A stretch of 18,703 bases of DNA from CAIOSQ01 sp044359885 (lineage in GTDB: Bacteria; Pseudomonadota; Alphaproteobacteria; CACIAM-22H2): contig JBIKLI010000039.1 of NCBI GenBank assembly GCA_044359885.1, positions 1-18,703 on the forward strand. Direction: 5' to 3'. Made by a program: the position numbers and the translations under genes. Below are positions 8,799 through 18,454 of the stretch, in pieces (the stretch's first letter is position 1; each line of letters begins with the position of its first letter). The notes beneath the pieces are model-generated. The model saw only the letters and a list, made by a program, of their open reading frames with translations, had not been told where the DNA came from and did not search any database.

Positions 8799-9706
8799 TG
8801 GCGGCGTTCCGCCCAGCGGATCATCAAGGCGTAGAGCCCCGACAGCACGGCGATGATCGCGGCCGTGATCAGGGCCACCGCAGCGCCCCGCCCCATCTCG
8901 AAATCGTCGAAGGCCTTCTGGTAGACGAGCACGGGCAGGGTCGTCGTCGAGCCGAGCGGCCCCCCGCCGGTGAGCATGTAGATGATGTCGAACTTGTGGA
9001 AGGCCCAGATCGTCCGCAGCAGCGCGGTCAGCAGGAAGACCGGCATGACATAGGGCAGGGTGATCCGCCAGAACTGCTGGAAGGCGCTCGCCCCGTCCAC
9101 CGTGGCGGCCTCGTATTGCTCCTGGGGAATCGACTGCAGGATGCCCAGCAATGCCAGGACCACGAAGGGATAGAGTTTCCAGACGGCGACGATGATCACC
9201 GAGAGCATCGCCGTTTCCGGGCTGGCCAGCCATTGGACCGGCTGGGAGACGAGGCCGGCGCTCGTCAATCCATGGTTCAGGATCCCGAGGATGTCGTGGA
9301 ACATGAACTGCCAGACCAGAACGGCGACCACCGTCGGAACGATGTAGGGGGCAAAGACGATCGCGCGGGCGACGCCTCGGCCGACGAAGTTCTTGTTGAG
9401 CAGCAGCGCGACCCCCAGGCCCAGCAGCATCTCCAGCGCGACGCTGCCGAACACCCAGATCAGGGTGTTGGCCAGGACCGTGAAGAACTTGGGCGACGTG
9501 AACGCCCAGATGAAATTCTCGAGGCCGACGAACGGACCGCTGGTGGAACCGATGCTCACGTCCTGCAGGCTCATCAGGACGACGGTGATCGCCGGCACGA
9601 CGACCAGAAGCAGGAAGAGCAGCGCCGCTGGCAGCAGCGTGCAATACGCGAAGACTCGGTCCTCGCGCTCCGCAAGCATCGTGTCCGGGCGTGCGTCGTC
9701 GCTCAT
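8795..9706 (-). CDS. carbohydrate ABC transporter permease (MalF-like, CUT1)
   Basis: A 303-residue permease with a short cytoplasmic N-terminus, then a first membrane helix (about 20-42), a small periplasmic segment with FVGLENFIWAF (59-69), and five further helices. The EAA loop is YEAATVDGASAFQQFWRITLP (Glu199, Gly205, Leu217-Pro218). This is the UgpA/LacF-size class rather than the long E. coli MalF. FDIIYMLTGGGPLGSTTTLPVLVYQKAF is a strong signature of CUT1 permeases. It overlaps the ATPase gene upstream by ATGA and the second permease downstream by ATGA, so the three are translationally coupled. Confidence 0.95.
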   Translation of the reverse strand: MSDDARPDTMLAEREDRVFAYCTLLPAALLFLLLVVVPAITVVLMSLQDVSIGSTSGPFVGLENFIWAFTSPKFFTVLANTLIWVFGSVALEMLLGLGVALLLNKNFVGRGVARAIVFAPYIVPTVVAVLVWQFMFHDILGILNHGLTSAGLVSQPVQWLASPETAMLSVIIVAVWKLYPFVVLALLGILQSIPQEQYEAATVDGASAFQQFWRITLPYVMPVFLLTALLRTIWAFHKFDIIYMLTGGGPLGSTTTLPVLVYQKAFDDFEMGRGAAVALITAAIIAVLSGLYALMIRWAERRQ

Positions 9707-10737
9707 GCCGGGGCGGCCCCGTCGGTCGCCAGGCCGCTCTGGCGATCGAAGCGCCGGACGTCGCGGCGGCGGACGGCGAAGTCGACGACCTTCCCGGCCA
9801 GGTGGCCGAACGCGAGGTCGCTCGAAAGCCGCGAGATCGCCTTGGTTTCCGTCTGCGTGCCGGCCAGCGTGCCGTAGAGCAGACGCTCGCTGCCCAGATA
9901 CTCCTCGCGCAGCACGCGGAACGGCATGACGATCGGATCGGCCTCGGCGGCGAGCATGTCGCGCGGCAGGAAGTTCTCCGGCCGGAAGCCGAGCCAGGCG
10001 TCGTCCCCGGCGACGAGATTCATCGGCGGCGAGCCGATGAAGCTGGCGACGAACGTGTCGGCGGGCGAACGGTAGACCTCTTCAGGGGTCCCGATCTGGC
10101 GCACGCGTCCCTGGTTCATGACGACGATCCTGTCGCCGAGCCCCATCGCCTCCGTCTGGTCGTGGGTGACGTGGATCGCCGTCACGCCGACGCGCCGCTG
10201 GAAGTGACGGAGTTCCTCGCGCGCCATATGGCGCATCTTCGCATCCAGGTTCGAGAGCGGTTCGTCCAGCAGCAGCACCGCGGTCCGCCGGACGAGGGAG
10301 CGCGCCAGCGCGGTGCGCTGACGTTCGCCGCCGGACGTCTGGCGCGGCTTGCGATCCAGAAGCCGGGCGATGTCCACCAGGTCCGCCGCCCACCGGACGC
10401 GTTCGCGCACCTCCGCGTCGGGGGTGCCCTTGACACGCAGGGGAAAGGCGATGTTCTCGAAGACCGTGAGGTGCGGATAGAGGGCGTAGTTCTGGAAGAC
10501 CATGGCCACGTCCCGGTCCTTCGGCCGCAGCCCGGTCACCACCTTGCCGCCGATCAGCACGTCGCCTTCGGTGGCCTGCTCCAGGCCGGCGATCATGCGC
10601 AGGAGCGTCGATTTTCCGCATCCCGAGGGACCGAGGAGAACCAGGAGTTCCCCATCGGCCACCTTGATCGAGACATCGTCGACCGCCCGGTGGCCGGCGA
10701 ACTGCCTGCTGATGTTCCGGACTTCGAGCGTCGCCAT
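9703..10737 (-). CDS. MalK/UgpC-type sugar ABC transporter ATP-binding protein
   Basis: A 344-residue ATPase for the adjacent importer. Walker A GPSGCGKST (36-44), Q-loop Gln82 in MVFQNYALYPHLTV, Walker B LLLDEP (155-160), D-loop SNLD and H-loop His192 are present. A C-terminal TOBE/OB regulatory domain follows from about residue 235, with LGFRPENF. The signature motif is TSGGERQR (134-141) rather than the LSGGQRQR usual in MalK relatives; the essential SGG core is kept, so activity is still expected. The ATG at 10737 is preceded by CGGAG. The gene sits 78 bases after the binding-protein gene, and that gap carries a strong stem-loop. Substrate identity depends on the binding protein rather than on this subunit. 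Confidence 0.95.
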   Translation of the reverse strand: MATLEVRNISRQFAGHRAVDDVSIKVADGELLVLLGPSGCGKSTLLRMIAGLEQATEGDVLIGGKVVTGLRPKDRDVAMVFQNYALYPHLTVFENIAFPLRVKGTPDAEVRERVRWAADLVDIARLLDRKPRQTSGGERQRTALARSLVRRTAVLLLDEPLSNLDAKMRHMAREELRHFQRRVGVTAIHVTHDQTEAMGLGDRIVVMNQGRVRQIGTPEEVYRSPADTFVASFIGSPPMNLVAGDDAWLGFRPENFLPRDMLAAEADPIVMPFRVLREEYLGSERLLYGTLAGTQTETKAISRLSSDLAFGHLAGKVVDFAVRRRDVRRFDRQSGLATDGAAPA

Positions 10738-10767
10738 GCCGCAACTCCGTGGGGAATACGCGCAGAT

Positions 10768-10805
10768 CCCGTCGCGCGGACGCCCGTGGGCGGCGGCGCG
10801 ACGGG
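10768..10805 (-). promoter_or_regulatory. nested intercistronic stem-loop after the binding-protein gene
   Basis: On the + strand, CCCGTCGCGC (10768-10777) pairs perfectly with GCGCGACGGG (10796-10805). Inside the loop, CGCCC (10781-10785) pairs with GGGCG (10788-10792) around a GT turn, separated from the outer stem by a symmetric 3x3 internal loop. On the minus-strand transcript the structure begins 10 bases after the binding-protein stop codon. It has no U-tract and lies within an operon, so a role in mRNA stabilisation, processing or partial termination is more likely than full termination. The structure itself is certain from sequence; the role is inference. Confidence 0.6.
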
Positions 10806-10815
10806 GTTCGGGCCG

Positions 10816-12135
10816 TCAGCGGGTCCGCTTGAGGTCCGCCACCAGTTTCCTCATCTCCTCCGCGCCCCAGGCCGCGGCCCGCGCGGGGTCCTCGCCGCGC
10901 AGGACGACGCGCTGGACGACCTGGGCGGGAATGTTGCGCGCGATGATCGGCCCGATGAAGGGATTGTCCACGCCCGAGCGGACGACTCGACCGTCGACGA
11001 ATCGCGCGCCGGCTTCGGACTCGAAGTTGAGACCGTTGTCGATGGCATAGGCCACCTGGGCGAGGTTCGCGCCGATCACGTTGCCGGGCGCGCTACGGAT
11101 CACGTCCTGCTGCACGCTGCGCAGCGGCGGGATCATGTGGGGGTAGACCAGCATGGCGAAGTCGCGCAGCCGCTCGCCGGTGAGCAGGAACCGCATGAAG
11201 CGGCGGGCGGCATCGGCGTTCCGGCCACCGACGGCCGGCGTCGAGAGGGCGAGATTGTTCGGGCTCACGAAGGTGACGCCGACATTCGCCGGACCGTTCG
11301 GCATGACGGAGCAGCCGGTGTTCTCGAGGACGTCGCGCTTGATCCGCGCGGCGGTCTCGATCACCCGGGGGGCGTAGAGGTTCTGGACGATCCGGCCCGT
11401 CAGATAGACGTTGACCATGTCGCCCCACGAATAGCTCGAGATGCCCCGCGGCGAGTATTGGGCCGCCGACCGCAGGAAGCCGAGGGCGGCCACGGTGCCG
11501 GGATTGTCGAATGTGACGTTCAGATCCCTGTCGAAGAACGTACCGCCGGCCGACCACATCAGTTGGGCGAGGAAGATGCTCGTCAGGCGACCTTCGACCG
11601 CCGGCATGATGAAGCCGAAATTGTCGCCCGACGTGGTCGCCTTCGCGACCGCGAGCATGTCGTCCCAGGTCTTCGGCGCGGACAGGCTGGCGGCCTGCAG
11701 AACATCGCGCCGGTAGCAGAGGATCCCGAACTGGTTCAGGGCGTACGGAAGATCGTAGACCCGGCCGTTGATCCGGGTCAGGGCCCCGGCGACGTAGTCG
11801 GCCTCGCCGATCTCCGCGACCAGGTCGTCCAGCGGCTGCAGGAAGCCCCTGCGGACGAACTCGGCCCGCTCCTCGGTGTTGATCTTGAAGATCTCGGGCA
11901 TGGTCCTGGCATTGAGCGACGCGGCGATCTTCCGCAGTCGCGCATCGGAATCCACCGCCTCGAGTTCCACGGCGATGCCCGGGTTCTGCGCCTGGAAGGC
12001 GCGGATGGCATTGTTGTAGTAGGCGACCGCCGCCGGATCGCTCTCGTTGGTGAGAAAGCGGACCGTCTGCGCCGATGCGCTTGCGGCCGCCGCGATCGCG
12101 AACAGCGCGACAACCGTCCGAATGGCCGTCTTCAT
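10816..12135 (-). CDS. extracellular solute-binding protein of a carbohydrate-type ABC importer
   Basis: A 439-residue periplasmic binding protein that would capture the substrate and deliver it to the two permeases. Residues 1-22 are a clean Sec signal peptide (charged MKTAIR, hydrophobic core, ASASA-Q cleavage site); there is no lipobox Cys. The mature part starts VRFLTNESDPAAVAYYNNAIRAFQ and continues in the pattern of family-1 solute-binding proteins. DLPYALNQFGILCYRRDV is the typical strand-helix element after the first lobe, and a hinge region has MWSAGGTFFDRD. Length is usual (about 410-450). The ribosome binding site AGGAGG lies 7 bases before the ATG. The distance from well-known maltose or glycerol-phosphate binders makes the ligand unpredictable. 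Own promoter upstream at 12272-12300; a stem-loop follows the gene. Confidence 0.95.
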   Translation of the reverse strand: MKTAIRTVVALFAIAAAASASAQTVRFLTNESDPAAVAYYNNAIRAFQAQNPGIAVELEAVDSDARLRKIAASLNARTMPEIFKINTEERAEFVRRGFLQPLDDLVAEIGEADYVAGALTRINGRVYDLPYALNQFGILCYRRDVLQAASLSAPKTWDDMLAVAKATTSGDNFGFIMPAVEGRLTSIFLAQLMWSAGGTFFDRDLNVTFDNPGTVAALGFLRSAAQYSPRGISSYSWGDMVNVYLTGRIVQNLYAPRVIETAARIKRDVLENTGCSVMPNGPANVGVTFVSPNNLALSTPAVGGRNADAARRFMRFLLTGERLRDFAMLVYPHMIPPLRSVQQDVIRSAPGNVIGANLAQVAYAIDNGLNFESEAGARFVDGRVVRSGVDNPFIGPIIARNIPAQVVQRVVLRGEDPARAAAWGAEEMRKLVADLKRTR

Positions 12136-12194
12136 CGTTCCCTCCTCGGTTTTGCGTGCGCCCGGTCCAGCGGCACCGTGAGTCGATCGATCAT
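12132..12194 (-). CDS. possible 20-residue leader peptide overlapping the binding-protein start
   Basis: In the mRNA leader of the binding-protein gene an ATG at 12194 opens a 20-codon frame (MIDRLTVPLDRAHAKPRRER). Its TGA (12134-12132) overlaps the ATG of the binding protein as ATGA. The two AGG codons near the end coincide with the AGGAGG ribosome binding site of the next gene. Ribosomes terminating here could re-initiate on the binding-protein gene, or could mask its site. The only ribosome binding signal for the leader is a GGGGG run three bases upstream, so chance is a real alternative. Confidence 0.25.
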   Translation of the reverse strand: MIDRLTVPLDRAHAKPRRER

Positions 12195-12296
12195 GGGCCC
12201 CCGCGGACGACGGACATGTCTTGAAACATCATTTTTTTCAACGCGTTCCAGCACAACTCGCACTATGGATATACGTAACTTTTGTGTTTTGGATAG
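12136..12296 (-). other. AT-rich leader and control region of the importer operon
   Basis: The 161 bases between the SDR stop and the binding-protein start are strikingly AT-rich from 12220 to 12296 compared with all flanking DNA. They hold the predicted promoter, an imperfect palindrome ATGTCTTGAAACAT (12216-12229, a possible operator just downstream of transcription start), a run of seven T and the possible leader peptide near the start codon. Confidence 0.5.
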
Positions 12297-12300
12297 TCAA
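12272..12300 (-). promoter_or_regulatory. predicted sigma-70 promoter of the importer operon
   Basis: Reading the minus strand, TTGACT (12300-12295) and TACGTA (12277-12272) are separated by exactly 17 bases, matching a housekeeping -35/-10 pair. The -35 box overlaps the stop codon of the SDR gene (12297-12299). The predicted transcript start is near 12265, giving a leader of about 130 bases. It implies that importer genes can be expressed separately from the lactonase-like and SDR genes upstream. Confidence 0.5.
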
Positions 12301-13085
12301 GATATGTTTTTCGGGTTCTCGCGAAGCCCGGCGATCGAATAGCCGCCGTCCACGGCCAGGATCTGGCCGGTGATGTGGTCGGCGGCCGGCGACGCGAGAA
12401 AGACGGCGATGTCGCCGATCTCCCCTGCCTGTGCGTAACGGGCGACCGGCATCGCCTTCAGCCACGCGGCACGTCGTTCCGGCGAATGCGACGCGATGCT
12501 GTGCGGCGTCGCCACCGGCCCCGGCGCGATCGCGTTGACCCGGATCCCGTAGCTCGCAAGTTCGACCGCCGCGACGCGCGTCATGGCGTTCACCGCACCT
12601 TTGGTCGCGGCGTAAGCCGCCCGGCCGGCGCTGCCGAGAGTGGCCGAATGAGACGAGATGTTGACGATCCGGCCGCCGCCGGCGGCGATCATCGCGCGGG
12701 CCGCCGCCTGCATGCAGAAGAAGCATCCGGTCGCGTTGACGGCCATCATGCGGTGCCACATCTGCGCGGTGGTCGCGAGAAGATCCGCGCCCTGGGCGAG
12801 GCCGGCGTTGTTGACGGCGATGTCGATGCCCCCGTCCTCGGCGATGCGGGCGAAGACGGAATGCACGGCGGCGATGTCGGCGACGTCCAGGGGGTGCACC
12901 GTCGCGGCCGCTCCGTAGGAGCCCCGCGAGAGCTCGTCGCCCAGCCGCCGGGCATCGATGTCCGTCGCGATCACGCTGGCGCCGGCTTCGGCCATCCGCC
13001 GCGCGATCCCGAGCCCGATGCCCGACGCCGCGCCGGTGACGACGGCCCGTTTACCTCTCAGGTCGTGCGTCGCGATCCGCATCAT
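12297..13085 (-). CDS. SDR family NAD(P)-dependent oxidoreductase of the catabolic locus
   Basis: A 262-residue classical short-chain dehydrogenase. The nucleotide motif is TGAASGIG (17-24), with an acidic Asp42 at the end of the second strand (ATDID), which indicates NAD rather than NADP. NNAG lies at 92-95, and the catalytic set is Ser145, Tyr158 and Lys162 (YAATK). The C-terminal AVDGGYSIAG is typical of sugar and polyol dehydrogenases of this superfamily. An NAD-linked enzyme next to a sugar importer and a propeller lactonase fits oxidation of an imported hydroxyl compound, but the substrate is inference. Two ATGs in a row (13085 and 13082) follow GGAGGAG; the second has the better spacing and could be the actual start. 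The last codons overlap the promoter of the importer genes. Confidence 0.92.
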   Translation of the reverse strand: MMRIATHDLRGKRAVVTGAASGIGLGIARRMAEAGASVIATDIDARRLGDELSRGSYGAAATVHPLDVADIAAVHSVFARIAEDGGIDIAVNNAGLAQGADLLATTAQMWHRMMAVNATGCFFCMQAAARAMIAAGGGRIVNISSHSATLGSAGRAAYAATKGAVNAMTRVAAVELASYGIRVNAIAPGPVATPHSIASHSPERRAAWLKAMPVARYAQAGEIGDIAVFLASPAADHITGQILAVDGGYSIAGLRENPKNIS

Positions 13086-13195
13086 GGCTCCTCCGGCATC
13101 GACGATGTCCCTGGGGCGGCCGCCCGGCGGGCCGCGAAGCCCGCGCGCACCGATCTGGGTTCCATCCCCTGGCCGATCGATCGGGCGTCATCGCG

Positions 13196-14260
13196 TCATG
13201 TCCCCGCCGACGGCCGGAACACGATGCAGGTCGGGCTGCCGAAATGCCGGCTCGCCAGGACCTCGCCGAGCCGACCCGTGTCCCGGTCGATGGCAAACGA
13301 GACGATCGTGTCGCTGGTCTCGTTGCAGACATGCAGCGCGGCCCCCGACGGATCGAGGGCGAAGAACCGCGGCTGCCGGCCGCGCGTCGAGGTCCATTGC
13401 AACGGCGTCAACAGGCCGTCCGCAGCACCGATGGCGAACACGCCGATGCTGTCGTGACCACGGTTCGACACGTAGAGGAATCGCCCGTCGCGCGAGATCG
13501 CGATGCCGGCACCCGTATTGTCGCCGACATGATCCGGGGGAATCGACGGCAGCACCCGCAGACAGGTCAGAAGCCCCGCGTCATGGTCCCAGCGATGGAC
13601 GGCGACGGAGGAGCCGAGTTCGTTGACCACGTAGGCGAATGGCGCGGCGGGGTGGAAGACCAGATGACGCGGCGCCGAGCCGCTGCGCGACTTCGCCGGC
13701 TGCGGCGCGTGCACGATGAGCGCGCCGGTCGACATGTCCTGGCGAAACACGCTGATCCGGTCGAGCCCCTTGTCCGGCGCGAGGACGAAGACGCCGCGCG
13801 GATCGTGGACGATCTGGTGCGGATGAGATCCGAGCTGCTGCGTGCGATGCGGTCCGGGCTCGCCGGCGATGCGGCTGCAATCCGACGGTCCGCCGAGCGA
13901 TCCGTCCGCGGCGACCGGCAGCGTCCCGATCGTGCCGGTCGCGAGATTCGCGATCCGGAGGTGACGCCCGTCCGGATCGATCGCGAGATGGACCGGATTG
14001 CGGCCGCCGCTGGGCCAAGTGCCCGCACGGGTCAGCCGTCCGGAGGTCGCGTCGACGTCGAAGGCGCTGACGCTGTCGCCATCGCCATGCACCGCGTAGA
14101 GCTTTCGATACGCACGGTCGAGACAGAGATAGGACGGGTTCGGCAAGGCCGGGACGAGTTGCTCCAGCCGCCATCCGCTCGCCGTCACCGCGAAGAGGCC
14201 GATGCCGAGGCCTCGCGCGTCGCGTTCGCGCGTCGTGCGGCAGCCGACATAGGCGAACAT
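13196..14260 (-). CDS. lactonase family seven-bladed beta-propeller protein (YbhE/Pgl-like)
   Basis: A 354-residue protein of the family that includes E. coli 6-phosphogluconolactonase (YbhE) and the fungal 3-carboxy-cis,cis-muconate lactonising enzyme. The opening MFAYVGCRT, the blade repeats with PSYLCLDRAYRKLYAVH, NPVHLAIDPDGRHLRIAN, SHPHQIVHDPRGVFVLAPD, APRHLVFHPAAPFAYVVNE and GAGIAISRDGRFLYVSNRG, and the closing PRFFALDPSGAALHVCNE are classic. It has no signal peptide, so it is cytoplasmic. An ATG 18 codons upstream (14314) is possible; 14260 was preferred because homologues begin at FAYVG, with GCGAGG upstream. It is the first gene of the leftward operon, 110 bases before the SDR gene, and probably opens or closes a lactone in the pathway. 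True 6-phosphogluconolactonase activity is less likely given the neighbours. Confidence 0.88.
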   Translation of the reverse strand: MFAYVGCRTTRERDARGLGIGLFAVTASGWRLEQLVPALPNPSYLCLDRAYRKLYAVHGDGDSVSAFDVDATSGRLTRAGTWPSGGRNPVHLAIDPDGRHLRIANLATGTIGTLPVAADGSLGGPSDCSRIAGEPGPHRTQQLGSHPHQIVHDPRGVFVLAPDKGLDRISVFRQDMSTGALIVHAPQPAKSRSGSAPRHLVFHPAAPFAYVVNELGSSVAVHRWDHDAGLLTCLRVLPSIPPDHVGDNTGAGIAISRDGRFLYVSNRGHDSIGVFAIGAADGLLTPLQWTSTRGRQPRFFALDPSGAALHVCNETSDTIVSFAIDRDTGRLGEVLASRHFGSPTCIVFRPSAGT

Positions 14261-14457
14261 CGGGCGATCAACCTCGCTTCGCGACGAGGGACCGGCCGCG
14301 TCGGGCGGCCGCATGCGACACGTCGCGCCTTCCGGCCATGCCGGGACCCTGGCTGGTTTTCATGTCTTGCGGATTCGCGATACACATGATCCGACCAGGA
14401 CATCGGCGCACGCGCGGCGCCTGGACGCGCGGATCGGCATTCCGAACCCGCGGCACA

Positions 14458-14472
14458 GCCGGATCTTCCGGC
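14458..14472. promoter_or_regulatory. perfect palindrome GCCGGA-TCT-TCCGGC, candidate operator
   Basis: Six-base arms with a three-base centre, in the middle of the divergent control region. It shares the core GATCTTC with the second palindrome about 100 bases downstream. It could be a regulator binding site; the match to any known GntR operator consensus is not evident. Confidence 0.3.
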
Positions 14473-14559
14473 CTTTCGTGACGACAAATCGCTGCATCCT
14501 GCGCGAACCGCCCCAGCCATCGCGACCCGATCGCCGACCCGACTCGATCCAGACGGCGC

Positions 14560-14573
14560 TGATCTTCGGATCA
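14560..14573. promoter_or_regulatory. palindrome TGATC-TTCG-GATCA, candidate operator
   Basis: Five-base perfect arms around TTCG, ending ten bases before the predicted -35 box of the aconitase operon, a usual place for an activator or repressor site. As DNA it may be an operator. As RNA it would be a small UUCG-capped hairpin, but it lies upstream of the expected transcript start. Confidence 0.3.
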
Positions 14574-14582
14574 ACATAATTC

Positions 14583-14611
14583 TTGTTTTTTGTATCTTCA
14601 AGAAGTAATTA
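14583..14611 (+). promoter_or_regulatory. predicted sigma-70 promoter of the aconitase-PrpF-GntR operon
   Basis: TTGTTT (14583-14588) and TAATTA (14606-14611) are separated by 17 bases in an AT-rich patch that stands out in this GC-rich genome. Transcription would start near 14618, leaving a leader of about 27 bases with AAGGAGG just before the GTG start. The inverted repeat TTCTTG/CAAGAA spans the promoter and could be a repressor site. Confidence 0.5.
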
Positions 14612-14644
14612 GGCGATCACACACGGCGGCGGCAAGGAGGCGCG

Positions 14645-17298
<2,654 letters not shown>

Positions 17299-17302
<4 letters not shown>

Positions 17303-18444
17303 GCCAGCGATTCATCCGCTGCGTGTTCTATCGCGGCGGGACGTCGAAGGGGCTCTTCTTCCATGCGAGGGATCTGCCCGCCGACCGCGCGGCGATCGAT
17401 CGCCTCTTCCTCGCGGCGATCGGCAGTCCGGATCCCTATGGCCGCCAGCTCGACGGGATGGGCGGCGGCCTCTCTTCCCTGTCGAAGGCGGTGATCATCG
17501 GACCGCCGACGCATCCCGGGGCGGACATCGACTACACCTTCGTCCAGCTCGCCGTCGACAGGCCGCTCGCGGACTGGTCGAACAACTGCGGCAATCTCTC
17601 CTCGGCGGTCGGTCCCTTCGCCGTGGACGAGGGACTGGTGCCGGCCCGCGACGGGGAGATGCTCGTCCGGATCCACCAGACGAACACCGGCAAGCTCATC
17701 CATTCGCGTTTCCACGTCCGCGGCGGCCGTGCGGTCGTTTCCGGCGACTACCGGATCGCCGGCGTCGCCGGCACCGGCGCCTGCATTCGCCTCGACTTCC
17801 TGTCGCCGGGCGGCGCCATCACCGGAAAGCTGCTTCCGACCGGCGCGCCCGTGGACCGGATCGACATGGGCGCGGACGGCGCCGTCGATGCTTCGATCGT
17901 GGATGCGACCTCCCCGGTCGTCTATGTCGACGCGCGGTCGCTGGGTCTCGACGGTTCGGAATCCCCCGAGGCGATCGACGCGAAAAGGGACGTCATGGCG
18001 AGGCTGGAACGCATCCGCCGGATCGCGGGCGCGATGATCGGCCAGGGGGCGACGCCCGATGCGGTCGGGCCGCAGACGCCGCGGATCGCGATGGTCGCCG
18101 CGCCGCGGACGTTCCGCTCGCTGGACGGCCAGACGATATCCCCCGAGGATTTCGACGTCGCCACGCGCATGCTGTCCATGGGCAACGCCCATCGCGCGAT
18201 CCCCGGTACCGGCGGGCTCAATCTCGGTGTCGCGACCCAGATCCCGGGATCGATCCCGAACCGGGTCGCGCGGCCGCCCAACGCGCGCGGCGAAGTCCGC
18301 GTCGCCAATCCCTCGGGCATCGTTTCGGTGGGCGCCGTGGTCCGCGGCGGCGCGGGGGGCTGGACGGCGGAGTCGGCGGTCCTGTTCCGGACCGCCCGCA
18401 GCCTCATGCGCGGCGAAGTCGCGGTTCCCGAAGCCGTAGGCTAG
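17299..18444 (+). CDS. PrpF family isomerase (aconitate isomerase-like)
   Basis: A 381-residue member of the PrpF/DUF453 family, which has a diaminopimelate-epimerase-like double fold and moves double bonds in small polycarboxylates (trans-aconitate, methylaconitate, methylitaconate, 4-oxalomesaconate). The N-terminus FIRCVFYRGGTSKGLFFHA is diagnostic. Lys63 (SSLSKAV) and Cys97 (SNNCGN) lie 34 residues apart, the same spacing as the catalytic Lys73/Cys107 pair I recall for Shewanella PrpF. The second half has GNAHRAIPGTGGLNLGVA and RVANPSGIVSVGA, with PrpF-like glycine-rich loops. Length matches the family (about 390). It is coupled to the aconitase homologue by an ATGA overlap, the classic acnD-prpF pairing, and would work on the same intermediate. 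The usual propionate genes are absent here. Confidence 0.93.
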
Positions 18445-18454
18445 GCTGGCGCTC

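Larger units (their letters stand above)
14261..14644. promoter_or_regulatory. divergent control region between lactonase-SDR and aconitase-PrpF operons
   Basis: A 384-base gene-free stretch. It contains a strong-looking plus-strand promoter at the right end, two perfect palindromes (14458-14472 and 14560-14573), an inverted repeat TTCTTG-N13-CAAGAA (14580-14604) inside the promoter, and a spaced inverted repeat TCATGT (14360-14365) / ACATGA (14384-14389) nearer the lactonase gene. The hexamer ATCTTC occurs three times on the plus strand (14463, 14562, 14594). The GntR regulator encoded at the window end is the obvious candidate to bind here. No convincing minus-strand promoter was found by eye, and the small open frames present look non-coding. 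Confidence 0.55.

Noticed and set aside
12216..12238. terminator-like stem ATGT/ACAT followed by a T-run on the plus strand
   Set aside because: The stem is only four base pairs and no plus-strand gene ends there; better read as a possible operator or AT-rich leader.
9691..12342. 883-codon open frame on the plus strand across the ATPase and binding-protein genes
   Set aside because: It runs antisense over two well-recognised genes and their intergenic gap, with low-complexity composition; a GC artefact.
13116..13135. GC-rich inverted repeat GCGGCC-N8-GGCCGC between the lactonase and SDR genes
   Set aside because: Such repeats are expected by chance in this GC-rich DNA and there is no U-tract; not strong enough to call a terminator.
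12215..14369. 9-base word CATGTCTTG shared by both control regions (12215 and 14361)
   Set aside because: One shared 9-mer between two regions of this size is close to chance expectation; kept only as a hint when comparing operators.
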